Part shown: positions 41,003-49,666 of the stretch, piece by piece
Layout of the letters: each line of letters begins with the position of its first letter
How positions within the stretch are numbered: position 1 is the stretch's first letter
Assembly: GCA_031260605.1 (NCBI GenBank)
Contig: JAISLF010000067.1
Location: forward strand, 1-50,640
Direction: 5' to 3'
Source of the DNA: Oscillospiraceae bacterium
GTDB taxonomy: Bacteria > Bacillota > Clostridia > Oscillospirales > Oscillospiraceae
Length of the DNA stretch: 50,640 nt
Notes under the pieces: model-generated
The model's input: only the letters and a program-made list of their open reading frames with translations
The model's database searches: none
Told to the model about the DNA's origin: nothing
Made by a program: the position numbers and the translations under genes

Positions 41003-43105
41003 TTAGTTAAATGTGTTCTCCGCTGTTGCCAGTAACAGTCCGATCTTTTCGCGCAAGCGGGAGTATTCCCGTCCGGCAAGTGCATTTGGAGCCGCCGAAA
41101 GTGCCGTTGCGCAAGACAGCGCCGCGTCTACAATCGTTGCGTCAGTCGCGCCGATTTTTGCAAGCATTCCGCCGCCGCCGAAGCCGGACTGCCGTTCTCC
41201 GAAGAACTCGCCCGCGCCGCGCAGCAGCAGGTCGCGTTCAGCAAGCTGGAATCCGTCAGTCGTCTGAACAACGGCGCGCAGCCGTTCGTCGGCAAGCGAC
41301 TGCCTGTCGGTTAGGGGCAGCAGACTCAGCTCGCCCGCGTCGTCCGCACTGCCTTTGACTAAAACGCAGTAGCTTTGCACAGCGCCGCGCCCGACCCGTC
41401 CGCGCAGCTGGTGCAGCTGCGACAGACCGAACCGCTCCGCGTTTTCGATTATCATTAGCGTCGCGTTCGGCACGTCAACGCCGACCTCGACGACAGTCGT
41501 CGCAACAAGCACCTGTGTGTTGCCTGCGGCAAAGTCCGCCATTTCGCGCTCCTTGTCTCGAGGCTTGAGTTTGCCGTGCAACAGTCCGACAGACAGCCCT
41601 GGCAGCTCGCCTTGAAGCTGCTTGTGGTACGACACGGCTGACTTTAACCCCGGCAGAGCCTCGCTGTCCTCAACAGACGGCACAATAACGTATGTCTGGT
41701 GACCCTCGGCGGCTGTTTTTCTGATGAAGCCCAAGAGACGCGCGTGATAGCCGTCGTCCACGAGGTAGGTTTTAATCGGAACCCTGCCCTTCGGCATTTC
41801 GTGTATTATCGAAACGGAAAGGTCGCCGTACAGCAGCAGGGCAAGTGTTCTCGGAATCGGCGTTGCGGACATAACGAGCATATGCGGCGGCACTTCCGAT
41901 TTTTCAAGCATTGCCGCGCGCTGGCGCACGCCAAAGCGGTGCTGCTCGTCCGTCACAACAAGCGCAAGCGCGCAAAACTCAATATTTTCCGAAAACAGAG
42001 CGTGCGTGCCGACGACAATCTGCGCAAGTCCCGCGCCGATTGCCTTTGCGGCAATCCGTTTTGCGGCGGCGGTCATCTTGCCCGTCAGCAGTGTTACGGT
42101 TATTCCGAGGGGCGCGAAAAGACGGGAGAGCGTCTCTGCCTGCTGTCCCGCCAAAACCTCCGTCGGGCACATAAATGCCGCCTGATACCCGGCTTTTGCT
42201 GCGGCAAAGCACATAGCGGCGGCAACCGCAGTTTTGCCTGAGCCAACGTCGCCCTGAATCAGGCGCGAGACGACGCGACCGGAATCAAGGTCAGCCACAC
42301 AGTCGTCAATTGCTTTTTGCTGGTCGCCTGTAAGCGAAAACGGCAGTGCGGCGTAGAACTCGCCCAGCTGCGGACTGCGCACGTCAAACCCGGACGCGGC
42401 GGCGACAGCCGTCGTCTGCCGTACGGCAAGCGCCGTGACAAGCAGCTCCTCAAACATAAGCCGGCGTCGCGCCTCCGTCAGCGCGGTAAAGCTTTGCGGA
42501 AAGTGAATGTTTTTTATCGCGAAGTCATATGAAACAAGCTCATACTCCGCGCGAATTGCCCCGGGCAGAGTTTCGGTAAGGCTGCTCCCCGCAAGCGCAA
42601 AAACGCTCTCGGATAAAGACAGCAGCGCTTGCCGTGAAAGCCCCGCCGTCAGCGGATACACAGGCAAAATTCTGCGTGTCAGGCGGGCAGGGGAGTCCGG
42701 CTTTTCAAAGTCGGGGTTTATGAAAGACAGCTCGCCTGAATTCTGCTCTGCCTTGCCAAAAAAGATATACTCCTCGCCGGGAATGAGCTTGTCATAAATC
42801 CACGCCATATTGAAAAACACAACAGAAGCGCGGCGGCTTCCGTCGGACACGACGATTTTCACAAGCATACGCCCGCCCGCCGTCATCCGTCTGTCGCGCG
42901 ACAGAACGTGCGCCGTAAAGCACCCGCTGTCGCCGGAGACAAAGGCGGACAGCCCTAAAAGGGCGCTTCTGTCTTCATAGGCGCGTGGCAGAAACGTCAA
43001 AAAATCCGCAACTGTTTCAAGACCGAGTTTTAGTAAAAGCTTGGCCTTTTTTTCCCCGATAAGCGGGATACTTGACAGTTTTTTTTTCAGTACGCTGTTT
43101 TCCAA
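41003..43105 (-). CDS. recG: ATP-dependent DNA helicase RecG
   Basis: About 700 residues. It has an N-terminal wedge/OB domain, then a superfamily 2 helicase with Walker A LIQGDVGSGKTAVAAAM (about residue 285), DEQHRFGVRQR (about 385), SATPIPRTLALLLYGDLS, and the C-terminal QLRGRVGRGAVQSYCVL. RecG remodels stalled forks and recombination intermediates. The start is uncertain: TTG at 43105 begins just after the bioY stop and directly before the conserved N-terminus (SIPLIGEKKAKLLLKLGLE). An ATG at 43150 would add 15 residues and overlap bioY. Neither has a strong Shine-Dalgarno, which suggests coupling to bioY. Confidence 0.95.
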   Translation of the reverse strand: MENSVLKKKLSSIPLIGEKKAKLLLKLGLETVADFLTFLPRAYEDRSALLGLSAFVSGDSGCFTAHVLSRDRRMTAGGRMLVKIVVSDGSRRASVVFFNMAWIYDKLIPGEEYIFFGKAEQNSGELSFINPDFEKPDSPARLTRRILPVYPLTAGLSRQALLSLSESVFALAGSSLTETLPGAIRAEYELVSYDFAIKNIHFPQSFTALTEARRRLMFEELLVTALAVRQTTAVAAASGFDVRSPQLGEFYAALPFSLTGDQQKAIDDCVADLDSGRVVSRLIQGDVGSGKTAVAAAMCFAAAKAGYQAAFMCPTEVLAGQQAETLSRLFAPLGITVTLLTGKMTAAAKRIAAKAIGAGLAQIVVGTHALFSENIEFCALALVVTDEQHRFGVRQRAAMLEKSEVPPHMLVMSATPIPRTLALLLYGDLSVSIIHEMPKGRVPIKTYLVDDGYHARLLGFIRKTAAEGHQTYVIVPSVEDSEALPGLKSAVSYHKQLQGELPGLSVGLLHGKLKPRDKEREMADFAAGNTQVLVATTVVEVGVDVPNATLMIIENAERFGLSQLHQLRGRVGRGAVQSYCVLVKGSADDAGELSLLPLTDRQSLADERLRAVVQTTDGFQLAERDLLLRGAGEFFGERQSGFGGGGMLAKIGATDATIVDAALSCATALSAAPNALAGREYSRLREKIGLLLATAENTFN

Positions 43106-43112
43106 ATGCTTA

Positions 43113-43688
43113 TTACGGCTTTTCTCCGGTATTCGGCTTGTCCAAGACATTAACGCGCCCCAGTGCCGCGCAAAGCGCCGGAGCCGAAACAGCCGCAACG
43201 GCGATTTTCACCGCGTCGCCCGGCAGAAACGGCAGGACGCACAGCGTCAGTGATTTTGCAAGCGAAAGGTGCGAGCCGAGCATAAACCACGCTGTGCCGA
43301 GGGCGTACAAAACAACGGTTCCCAAAACCGCAAGCAGTATCGGTAACGCAATATTGCGCGGTGAGTAAAAACCGGAGCTGCGGCGCGGCACACGCAGACC
43401 CGCGATTGCCGCAAGCGGCAGGTACCCCACGAGATACCCCGCCGTCGGCGACGTGAACTTCTGAAATCCGCCGACAAAGCCCGCGAAAACGGGAATCCCG
43501 ATTAGCCCGAGCAGCAGATACAGCAGGACTGCGGCGACGGCACGCTTTGTGCCGAGAACAAACGCAGCAAGGTAGATTACAAAAGTCGCAAGCGTTATCG
43601 GAACAGGTCCGACCGGCACGGCGACGGGGGCAAGCACGCACAAAAGCGCGGCAAAAACGGCAATTACAACAAGATCCTTAAGTTTCAT
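43113..43688 (-). CDS. bioY: Biotin transporter BioY
   Basis: A 191-residue S-component with six membrane helices. Family features are PVGPVPITLATFVIYLAAF (the PVPIT substrate motif), YLLLGLIGIPVFAGFVGGF, SPTAGYLVGYLPLAA and late LPFLPGDAVKIAVA. It takes up biotin, alone or with the shared ECF ATPase module, which is not in this window. GAGGT precedes the ATG. It follows birA by 25 bp, so biotin uptake and attachment are co-expressed. No biotin synthesis gene is present here, which fits a scavenging lifestyle but does not prove auxotrophy. Confidence 0.96.
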   Translation of the reverse strand: MKLKDLVVIAVFAALLCVLAPVAVPVGPVPITLATFVIYLAAFVLGTKRAVAAVLLYLLLGLIGIPVFAGFVGGFQKFTSPTAGYLVGYLPLAAIAGLRVPRRSSGFYSPRNIALPILLAVLGTVVLYALGTAWFMLGSHLSLAKSLTLCVLPFLPGDAVKIAVAAVSAPALCAALGRVNVLDKPNTGEKP

Positions 43689-43713
43689 TCGGATACCTCA
43701 AAAATAGTGTCGC

Positions 43714-44406
43714 TCAAACAGGCGAGTCCAAGGTCAGTTCTCTGCCGTCAGAATCGCGTACTGTGAGCGTAAAGTCAGGGTTGAGCCGCAAAACGGCGTA
43801 CTGCCTGTATTCTGGCAGAAGCAGTTCGCGGTACGTATCAATGCACTTTTCGGGACTGTCAGCGCCGCGCAGAATTCCGCGTACTGCTCCGAGAACAATA
43901 TCCTCCGCAGTGTGCTCGGGCGGAGTTTCGCCGTCTGAAAACAGGCCTCCCGCTCCTGGAACACGCGCTGTCTCCTCCGACAAAAATAAGTTCAGTCCAA
44001 CGCCGCAGATAATGTCCGTGCCATTGTACTCGCAAAGAATTCCGGCAATTTTCTTGCCGGACAAGTACAGGTCATTAATCCATTTTAGCCGTGCGTTTTT
44101 GCCTGTTTTCTCACGCACAGCCGCAGCAAGACTCACGCCGCACATCGGCGTTACAGCACGGAGGAAATCGGGACTTGCGTTTGCCTTTCGGAGCCTGACG
44201 GAAAAGTATACTCCGTATCCCGTCGGGCAAACGTACCCGCGCCCGCGCGTCCCGCGCCCCGCAGTCTGTCCGGAGGCAACAATCACGTCTGCGTCGGTAT
44301 CCGCAAGAAAAAGGTCATTTGTCGAGGTAACCTCGCGGTAAGCCCTTAGTGTGATACCCGCGTTTTCGGCCTCGCGCTCTAAATAGGTAAGGTCAAGGCT
44401 TTTCAA
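43714..44406 (-). CDS. birA: Biotin--[acetyl-CoA-carboxylase] ligase, monofunctional
   Basis: A 230-residue enzyme that makes biotinyl-AMP and attaches biotin to carboxylase carrier proteins. Motifs are VTSTNDLFLADTDADVI, the biotin-binding SGQTAGRGTRGRGYV, LKWINDLYLSGKKIAGIL, and a C-terminal SH3-like part (YRQYAVLRLNPDF). The N-terminal DNA-binding winged helix of bifunctional BirA is absent, so this protein cannot be the biotin repressor. The TTG at 44406 (AGGTG about 10 nt upstream) overlaps the end of the ABC-F gene by 14 bases; the longer frame start at 44475 lies inside that gene. Confidence 0.93.
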   Translation of the reverse strand: MKSLDLTYLEREAENAGITLRAYREVTSTNDLFLADTDADVIVASGQTAGRGTRGRGYVCPTGYGVYFSVRLRKANASPDFLRAVTPMCGVSLAAAVREKTGKNARLKWINDLYLSGKKIAGILCEYNGTDIICGVGLNLFLSEETARVPGAGGLFSDGETPPEHTAEDIVLGAVRGILRGADSPEKCIDTYRELLLPEYRQYAVLRLNPDFTLTVRDSDGRELTLDSPV

Positions 44407-45919
44407 TGGAAATACACCTGTCTGCGACCTCTTCAATGAACTTTCTGTCGTGCGAAACCGCGATAATCGCGCCACCGAATTCGTTCAGAATTCCGCGAAT
44501 CACGGGACCGGACAGCGGCGACAGATTCCGCGTCGGCTCGTCGAGAACAAGCACATTGCAGCGGTCAAAAATCAGCTTGATAAACGCGCATTTTGCCTTT
44601 TGCCCGCCCGAAACGTCCGACAAAAGGCTCTCCATTTCGTTCGGCGTGAACTTTGCCGAGCCGAGCAGCGTTCTTGCGCGGGTGACGTCCTCTTTTTTGC
44701 CGGACGGCGCTATGAACTCAACCGGTGTTTTGTCCTTTGGCAGCAGGTCAAAGTAGTTTTGCGGCATATACCCCGCGTTGATGTCGCGCCGCGCAAGCAG
44801 CTCCTGCGCAATAAGCTTTAGGAACGTGGATTTTCCGGTTCCGTTTTTCCCGATAATGCAGACACGCTCACTGCCGGCAACGCGCAGCGCCAGGTTTTCA
44901 GCCAGCACTCGCCGGAACTCGCCCTCACCGACCGTAAGACACGGCACGGTAATGTCAATCACAACCTTGCCTGCCGGTACGGAGCACTCCGGCGGGAATT
45001 TTAGGCTGATTGCCTCTTCAAGGTCCGGGAAATCGGTCAGCTCCTCTTCCTCACGGTCAAGCCGCTTTTCCTGTGCCTTGACGGCGTGCATTTTTTTCTT
45101 TAGCAGCTGCCCGCCATGCGGGTCCTGCCGCGAAATTGTGTTCTGCTGGTGCTCAACCTTCTGGGCTATCTTATTAAAGCGGTCAAGTTTCTTTTTCAGC
45201 TCCGCCCGCTCACCTGTGGCAAGCTGCGACTGCCTGTGAAACGCCGCGATTCTTCGCTCGTAATACTCGGGATAGCTCATTCGCACGACCGTTGCGCGAG
45301 GTACCTGCTTTTTGCGCACCTGCTCGATGTGAATTATGACATTAGCGGTGTTTTCAATCAGCGTTTCGTCGTGCGAGACAAACAGCACCGGCTTAATTGA
45401 GGAATTAATAAAATCCTCAAGAAACTCCAGCGCGTCTATATCAATGTCGTTTGACGGCTCGTCGAGCAAATAAACGTCGGGATTTTCAATTAGCAGCTTC
45501 AGCAGATTCAGCTTTGTCTGCTCGCCGCCGGATAGTGTGGCGATACACGCGTCAGAGTAGCAAAAGCCAACGGGCAGTGACAGCTGCGCCGTGTACGCCG
45601 CAATGTCGGACGGCAAGAGGTCCCAGAACCCGTCAAACCCGGCTGTGTAGTCAGACACGGTGAGCGCCAGAACGTCCTCATTCATTGCCTGCGGCAGATA
45701 GCCGAGTCTTGTTCCGCGCGTGTTGATCTCGCCCGAAATTTCGGCGTAGTCTTCAAGAAGTGCGGGATCGTAAATCGCCTTAAGGAGCGTCGACTTTCCG
45801 TCGCCCTCCTCTCCGATTATAACCGCCTTGTCCGTGTCGCGCAGGTCAAAGGAAAAATCGGAAATGATACTGCGCAGGTCTTTTTTTAGTGTTATTGTAA
45901 GCTTGCTTATTTTCAGCAT
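44393..45919 (-). CDS. ABC-F type ATP-binding protein
   Basis: A 508-residue protein with two ABC ATPase domains and no membrane part. The first has Walker A GEEGDGKST (36-44), signature LSGGEQTKLNLL and Walker B VYLLDEPSNDIDIDALEF. The second has GKNGTGKST, VSGGQKAKCAFI and VLVLDEPTRNLSPLSGP. A charged linker (about 235-300) joins them. ABC-F proteins bind the ribosomal E site and act in translation control or antibiotic protection. The usual DEPTNHLD after Walker B is changed in both halves (SNDID and TRNLSP), which marks a divergent subgroup; its drug or translation role is unknown. The start overlaps the larC stop by 7 bases. Confidence 0.9.
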   Translation of the reverse strand: MLKISKLTITLKKDLRSIISDFSFDLRDTDKAVIIGEEGDGKSTLLKAIYDPALLEDYAEISGEINTRGTRLGYLPQAMNEDVLALTVSDYTAGFDGFWDLLPSDIAAYTAQLSLPVGFCYSDACIATLSGGEQTKLNLLKLLIENPDVYLLDEPSNDIDIDALEFLEDFINSSIKPVLFVSHDETLIENTANVIIHIEQVRKKQVPRATVVRMSYPEYYERRIAAFHRQSQLATGERAELKKKLDRFNKIAQKVEHQQNTISRQDPHGGQLLKKKMHAVKAQEKRLDREEEELTDFPDLEEAISLKFPPECSVPAGKVVIDITVPCLTVGEGEFRRVLAENLALRVAGSERVCIIGKNGTGKSTFLKLIAQELLARRDINAGYMPQNYFDLLPKDKTPVEFIAPSGKKEDVTRARTLLGSAKFTPNEMESLLSDVSGGQKAKCAFIKLIFDRCNVLVLDEPTRNLSPLSGPVIRGILNEFGGAIIAVSHDRKFIEEVADRCISIEKP

Positions 45920-47130
45920 TCAGTAGTTTCGTTTCTCTTTATTATGTCCGATAAATCGTCAAACTCCGGCTTTTCGCGCACCGTGCCGTAGCCGGAGCTG
46001 ACCTTTGCGCGAACCTCGCCGTATGCGGACTTTCGCGTGACGGCAGTCCGCGACAAAACCGCACGTTGTTTGCGCGATTTTCTGATTCCGATTGTCGTTG
46101 TGTGGCGGAAAATCAGCTCTAAGAACCGCTCCTCGTCCTCTATACGGCACAGCACCGTCAACTCAACGCCGGGACGCTGCTTTTTCATAAAGACAGGCGA
46201 CGTGAACACGTCCAGCGCGCCCGCGTCAAGCAAAAGCTGCGTTGCAAGTCCGATTTCCTCGCCCGTAATGTCGTCCATATCGCACTTCAGCTCAAAAATT
46301 TCGTCTTGCCGTGGTGCGGACTCGCACAAAAAGGCGCGGACGGCGTTCAGCTTCGGGAAGTCCTTCATACCAAAGCCGTAGCCTGTTTTTGTTATCGTCA
46401 GCGTTTCGCCCTTTACGTCAAACCGCGTGACAAAATACTTCAGCAGCGCCGCGCCCGTCGGAGTCAAAAGCTCCCCCTGAACGTCGCCGCTCTGCCACGG
46501 AATACCGCCGAGCAGCTCACAGCAGGCGGGAACAGGTACGGGAAGTATCCCGTGAGCGCACTTTATGTGGCCGAAGCCGGTCGTAACGGCGCTCGCCGTA
46601 AGCTCCGACGCGCCGAGCATAAAAACGAGCAGACTTACGCCGCAAATGTCAGCAATCGCGTCTACCGCGCCGACCTCGTGAAAATGCATTTCCTCAAGGC
46701 TTTCGCCGTGAACGCGGCTTTCGGCTTCGGCAAGCAGCCGGTACACCTCAAGAGCGCTTTGCGTAACCTCGTCCGGCAGCCGCAGCCCCGCGATAATCGC
46801 GCATATCTCGGGATATGAGTAGTATCTCGGCTCAGGCAGTGAGGTTTGTGAAGAGTGCGCCCGCGTGTGAGCTGCCGTATCGGAGTGCTTGTGCGTGTGC
46901 AGCTTGTCGCGTACAGCGCCCTCCTCGCCAAAGCGCGTCATAATGTGTACGCGAGTTCCGGAAACGCTCATTTTCATTGCGGGGACAGCCGAAATTTCAC
47001 AGTCGGGGATTCCGCAGGCATTGATTTCCCGCAAAAACTCCGCCTGTTTTTCGTCGGACAGCAGGGAAAACAGCGCGCCTGTCAGCATATCGCCGGCACA
47101 GCCCATTTGCAGACTTAAATGAATTTTCAC
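45913..47130 (-). CDS. larC: Nickel pincer cofactor biosynthesis protein LarC
   Basis: A 405-residue LarC (former DUF111), which inserts nickel into the pincer nucleotide cofactor of lactate racemase-type enzymes. Motifs are HLSLQMGCAGDMLTGAL at the start, LEEMHFHEVGAVDAIADICG, GFGHIKCAHGILPVPVPA, ELLTPTGAALLKYF, and CDMDDITGEEIGLATQLL. A His-rich linker (HTHKHSDTAAHTRAHSS, about 101-117) may bind metal. In Lactobacillus, larC is split and joined by frameshifting; here it is one intact frame. larA, larB and larE are not in the window. GTG at 47130, 7 bp after galU, is taken as start because the conserved N-terminus begins there; its RBS is weak. Confidence 0.92.
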   Translation of the reverse strand: MKIHLSLQMGCAGDMLTGALFSLLSDEKQAEFLREINACGIPDCEISAVPAMKMSVSGTRVHIMTRFGEEGAVRDKLHTHKHSDTAAHTRAHSSQTSLPEPRYYSYPEICAIIAGLRLPDEVTQSALEVYRLLAEAESRVHGESLEEMHFHEVGAVDAIADICGVSLLVFMLGASELTASAVTTGFGHIKCAHGILPVPVPACCELLGGIPWQSGDVQGELLTPTGAALLKYFVTRFDVKGETLTITKTGYGFGMKDFPKLNAVRAFLCESAPRQDEIFELKCDMDDITGEEIGLATQLLLDAGALDVFTSPVFMKKQRPGVELTVLCRIEDEERFLELIFRHTTTIGIRKSRKQRAVLSRTAVTRKSAYGEVRAKVSSGYGTVREKPEFDDLSDIIKRNETTEC

Positions 47131-47137
47131 GCCGCCG

Positions 47138-48013
47138 TTATTTGCCAAAGGATTCCGCCTTAGCGCGCAAAAAGCCCTTGAGCCAGTCGCCGACATCTGG
47201 GTCGGCAAGCGCAAAGTCAATCGTCGCCTCTAAAAAGCCCTTGAGGTTACCGGTGTCGTAGCGAATGCCCTCGAAATCGACGGCGACCATTTCGCGCACG
47301 GAAAGCAGCTTGCGCAAGCCGTCTGTCAGCTGAATCTCGCCGCCGTGACCGGGGGGAGTACTCTCAAGAATCTCAAAAATTTCAGGAGTGAGAATGTACC
47401 TGCCGAGAATAGGGTAATCGGAGAATTTTTCGGACGGACGCGGCTTTTCGTTCATATCGGAAACGCGCATAACGCGCCCCTCAATCGGCGAAACCTTGAG
47501 CGACGAATATTTCGATATAGCGTCAGGCGAAACGCGCTGCGTTCCGACGGCGGCCGCGCCGTATTTCTCCGCCGCGTCAATAAGCTGCTTTGTAACGGGC
47601 ACCTTGCTCATCATAACGTCGTCTCCGAGCAGCACAGCAAACGGCTCGTTTCCGACAAAGTGCTTTGCGCGCGATACGGCGTGACCAAGTCCCTTAGTCT
47701 CGCGCTGACGGACGTAGAAAATATTCGCCATTTCGGCTGTTTTTCGCACTGTTTCAAGCTCGTCGAACTTATTGGACGCAATCAGGCGGTCCTCAAGCTC
47801 GGGCGTGAAGTCAAAATAATCGTCCATCGCGGATTTAGCGCGGTTTGTGACAATCAGAATGTCCTCAATCCCGGAAGCGACAGCCTCCTCGATGATGTAC
47901 TGAATCACGGGCTTGTCTACAAGCGGAAGCATTTCCTTCGGCACTGTTTTTGTTGCCGGAAGCATACGCGTGCCCAGTCCCGCGGCGGGAATAACCGCTT
48001 TTTTTACCTTCAT
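47138..48013 (-). CDS. galU: UTP--glucose-1-phosphate uridylyltransferase
   Basis: A 291-residue enzyme that makes UDP-glucose from UTP and glucose 1-phosphate. Motifs are GLGTRMLPATKTVPKEML, PVIQYIIEEAVASGIEDI, GLGHAVSRAKHFVG, VLLGDDVM and EIQLTDGLRKLL. The length is typical for GalU. AAGGAG precedes the ATG by about 9 nt. It is the first gene of the long leftward operon down to 36626. UDP-glucose would feed the glycosyltransferases encoded in the prs operon, which links the two envelope-sugar regions functionally. Confidence 0.97.
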   Translation of the reverse strand: MKVKKAVIPAAGLGTRMLPATKTVPKEMLPLVDKPVIQYIIEEAVASGIEDILIVTNRAKSAMDDYFDFTPELEDRLIASNKFDELETVRKTAEMANIFYVRQRETKGLGHAVSRAKHFVGNEPFAVLLGDDVMMSKVPVTKQLIDAAEKYGAAAVGTQRVSPDAISKYSSLKVSPIEGRVMRVSDMNEKPRPSEKFSDYPILGRYILTPEIFEILESTPPGHGGEIQLTDGLRKLLSVREMVAVDFEGIRYDTGNLKGFLEATIDFALADPDVGDWLKGFLRAKAESFGK

Positions 48014-48110
48014 TTGTTTATCTCTCCTTCGGAGTGTTGCGCCGTGCTAACTGCGGCGCTGCTGTTTTGCCGTGTATTGCAAAAGTTGTGGGTATACAGC
48101 CGCCCTGACT

Positions 48111-49427
48111 CTATGCCTCTTCGGGTGCGGACTTTTCGGTGCGGCTTGCAATAGCCGCTCTTGCCTTTTTGATACCGAACAGGGCAAGCCTTGTCAGATA
48201 AGTAATTGCGGCGGCGCAGGCTACGCAGAAAATCAGGAAGAACACCATATCGAATTTGGTGGAGCGCAGGTTAGTCATAACCTGCATCGGCGTTGAGCCG
48301 AAAAGCTTAATCTTAGCAAGCGCTTTGACAACCCCGAACTTCAACAGAAGCGGTTTTATTGATATTATGTATCTTCCGAGAAGCATACTGTGGCTCAGAT
48401 ACAGCGCAAGCGTAATACTGCCGAGCCAGCGGCAAAACGGATTGTCAAACAGCCAGGAAAGCAGACTTTTCTTTGAATAGCTAAGAATAAGCAGAAGCGG
48501 CATATATATAAGGATTCTGAAATTGTCAACGCCAATATCGCGACCCCAAACAAGATATAACAGGCGGAAAATACAGTAAACCTCAAGCAGGGACAGCAGT
48601 ATTTTTCCGACAAGGTTAACTTTCGCGGCGGCGAGCCTATCATAGACCATATACGCCGTAATACCAAGGCAAAAGCCAGCAAGTGCGCGGAGCATACCGC
48701 CCGTAAATATCCCGTATGCCTCGTGACCGAAGTGCAGGTCAAACGACTGGTTGCGCCCAAACCAGGAGTACAGCAAAACCGCAAAGAGCGGCGCAAGGTA
48801 CTTCACAATGTTATGGTTCAGCTTCAGCAAAATCGTTGAAATGTAGCCCGCAATAAGCAGGTCGGTTATGAACTATGTTACAATCAAAAACGGCGCAGGA
48901 TTTGTAATATCACCCCAGCCAAAGGAGGTTCCGCCGAGCAGCAAAAGCTCCTGATCCAGATCCATAATAACCTTCAAACGCGGTTTTCCGTCCATACCGG
49001 GCATAAAGAAGACAAGCGTAAACAAGATAAGCACGGCGATAAGCGTCGGATAAATTACACGCAGCCGCGCAAGCACATAGTTTTTGGCGGCATGTCCGCT
49101 TTCGGCAAGGCTCATACGCTCAGGATAGGGGAGTGTTGTACCGCCTGCGGGCAGTCCTGCGCGGCGCTGTTCAGTGTCGCGTCTCATCAGCATAAAGCCG
49201 GCAAGGATGAAGAAAAACTCCACGCCGATAAATCCGACCTGCGCAAGGCGCTTGTATCCCATAGGGAGCATATACAAATTGCCGAGCATAAGTTCAAAGT
49301 GATAAAACACGACAAATGAGGCAAAAACAAAGCGCCAAAGCTCAATTCCGCCGTTGCGGCGGAGCTTTTTGTTCGGGCGGACGGCGGGGGAGTCTGATGT
49401 GTCAGCGGAGGCTTTTTTTAGTTGCAT
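48111..49427 (-). pseudogene. Acyltransferase 3 family membrane protein interrupted by an in-frame amber codon
   Basis: Two frames in the same phase together make one acyltransferase-3-type protein of about 438 residues with about ten helices. The first part (49427-48873, 184 codons) has GIELWRFVFASFVVFYHFELM, GVEFFFILAGFMLMRR and VLARLRVIYPTLIA. It stops at TAG (48873-48875). Reading on in the same frame continues FITDLLIAGYISTILLKLN and then more membrane helices to 48111. One base change (TAG for TGG) would explain it; several of this family modify surface sugars with acetyl groups. TAG is a normal stop elsewhere here (rplU, dpaB, mutS2), so recoding is unlikely. The first part has a good promoter (49472-49501). 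Confidence 0.88.
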
Positions 49428-49471
49428 GGTTTGTTCTTCTTGGAAATTGTTTTTTGTTTATTTGTGATTGT

Positions 49472-49501
49472 ATTATAGCATACTGCTGTGGGTTCGGTCA
49501 A
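49472..49501 (-). promoter_or_regulatory. Sigma-A promoter for the acyltransferase
   Basis: On the minus strand, TTGACC (49496-49501) and TATAAT (49472-49477) are 18 bp apart. The outer end of repeat E4 begins about 12 bp upstream of the -35. Confidence 0.75.
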
Positions 49502-49512
49502 GGGGGAGGTGT

Positions 49513-49666
49513 TTTTTAACTTTAAGGACTGGTGGTTGGTTTTGCTTTTGTCTGGTTTTGGATTTTGGGTGGCGGCGGACGGTGTTTTGGGGTTGGGGCT
49601 TTTGCTTATTGCAGCTTAATGCTTGTTCACCAGGGGCGCTGGTGGCAGCGCAGGTGTGCCGCTACG
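49513..49666 (+). repeat. E4 outer end with a T/G-rich insertion
   Basis: It starts CTTTAAGGACTGGTGGTTGG like E3, but about 70 bases of T/G-rich sequence (to about 49612) are inserted before the shared AATGCTTGTTCACC block. Confidence 0.72.

Noticed and set aside
48873-48875. TAG recoding (genetic code change) to explain the acyltransferase amber codon
   Set aside because: TAG ends several intact genes in the window at the expected position (dpaB, rplU, mutS2), so it is an ordinary stop here.
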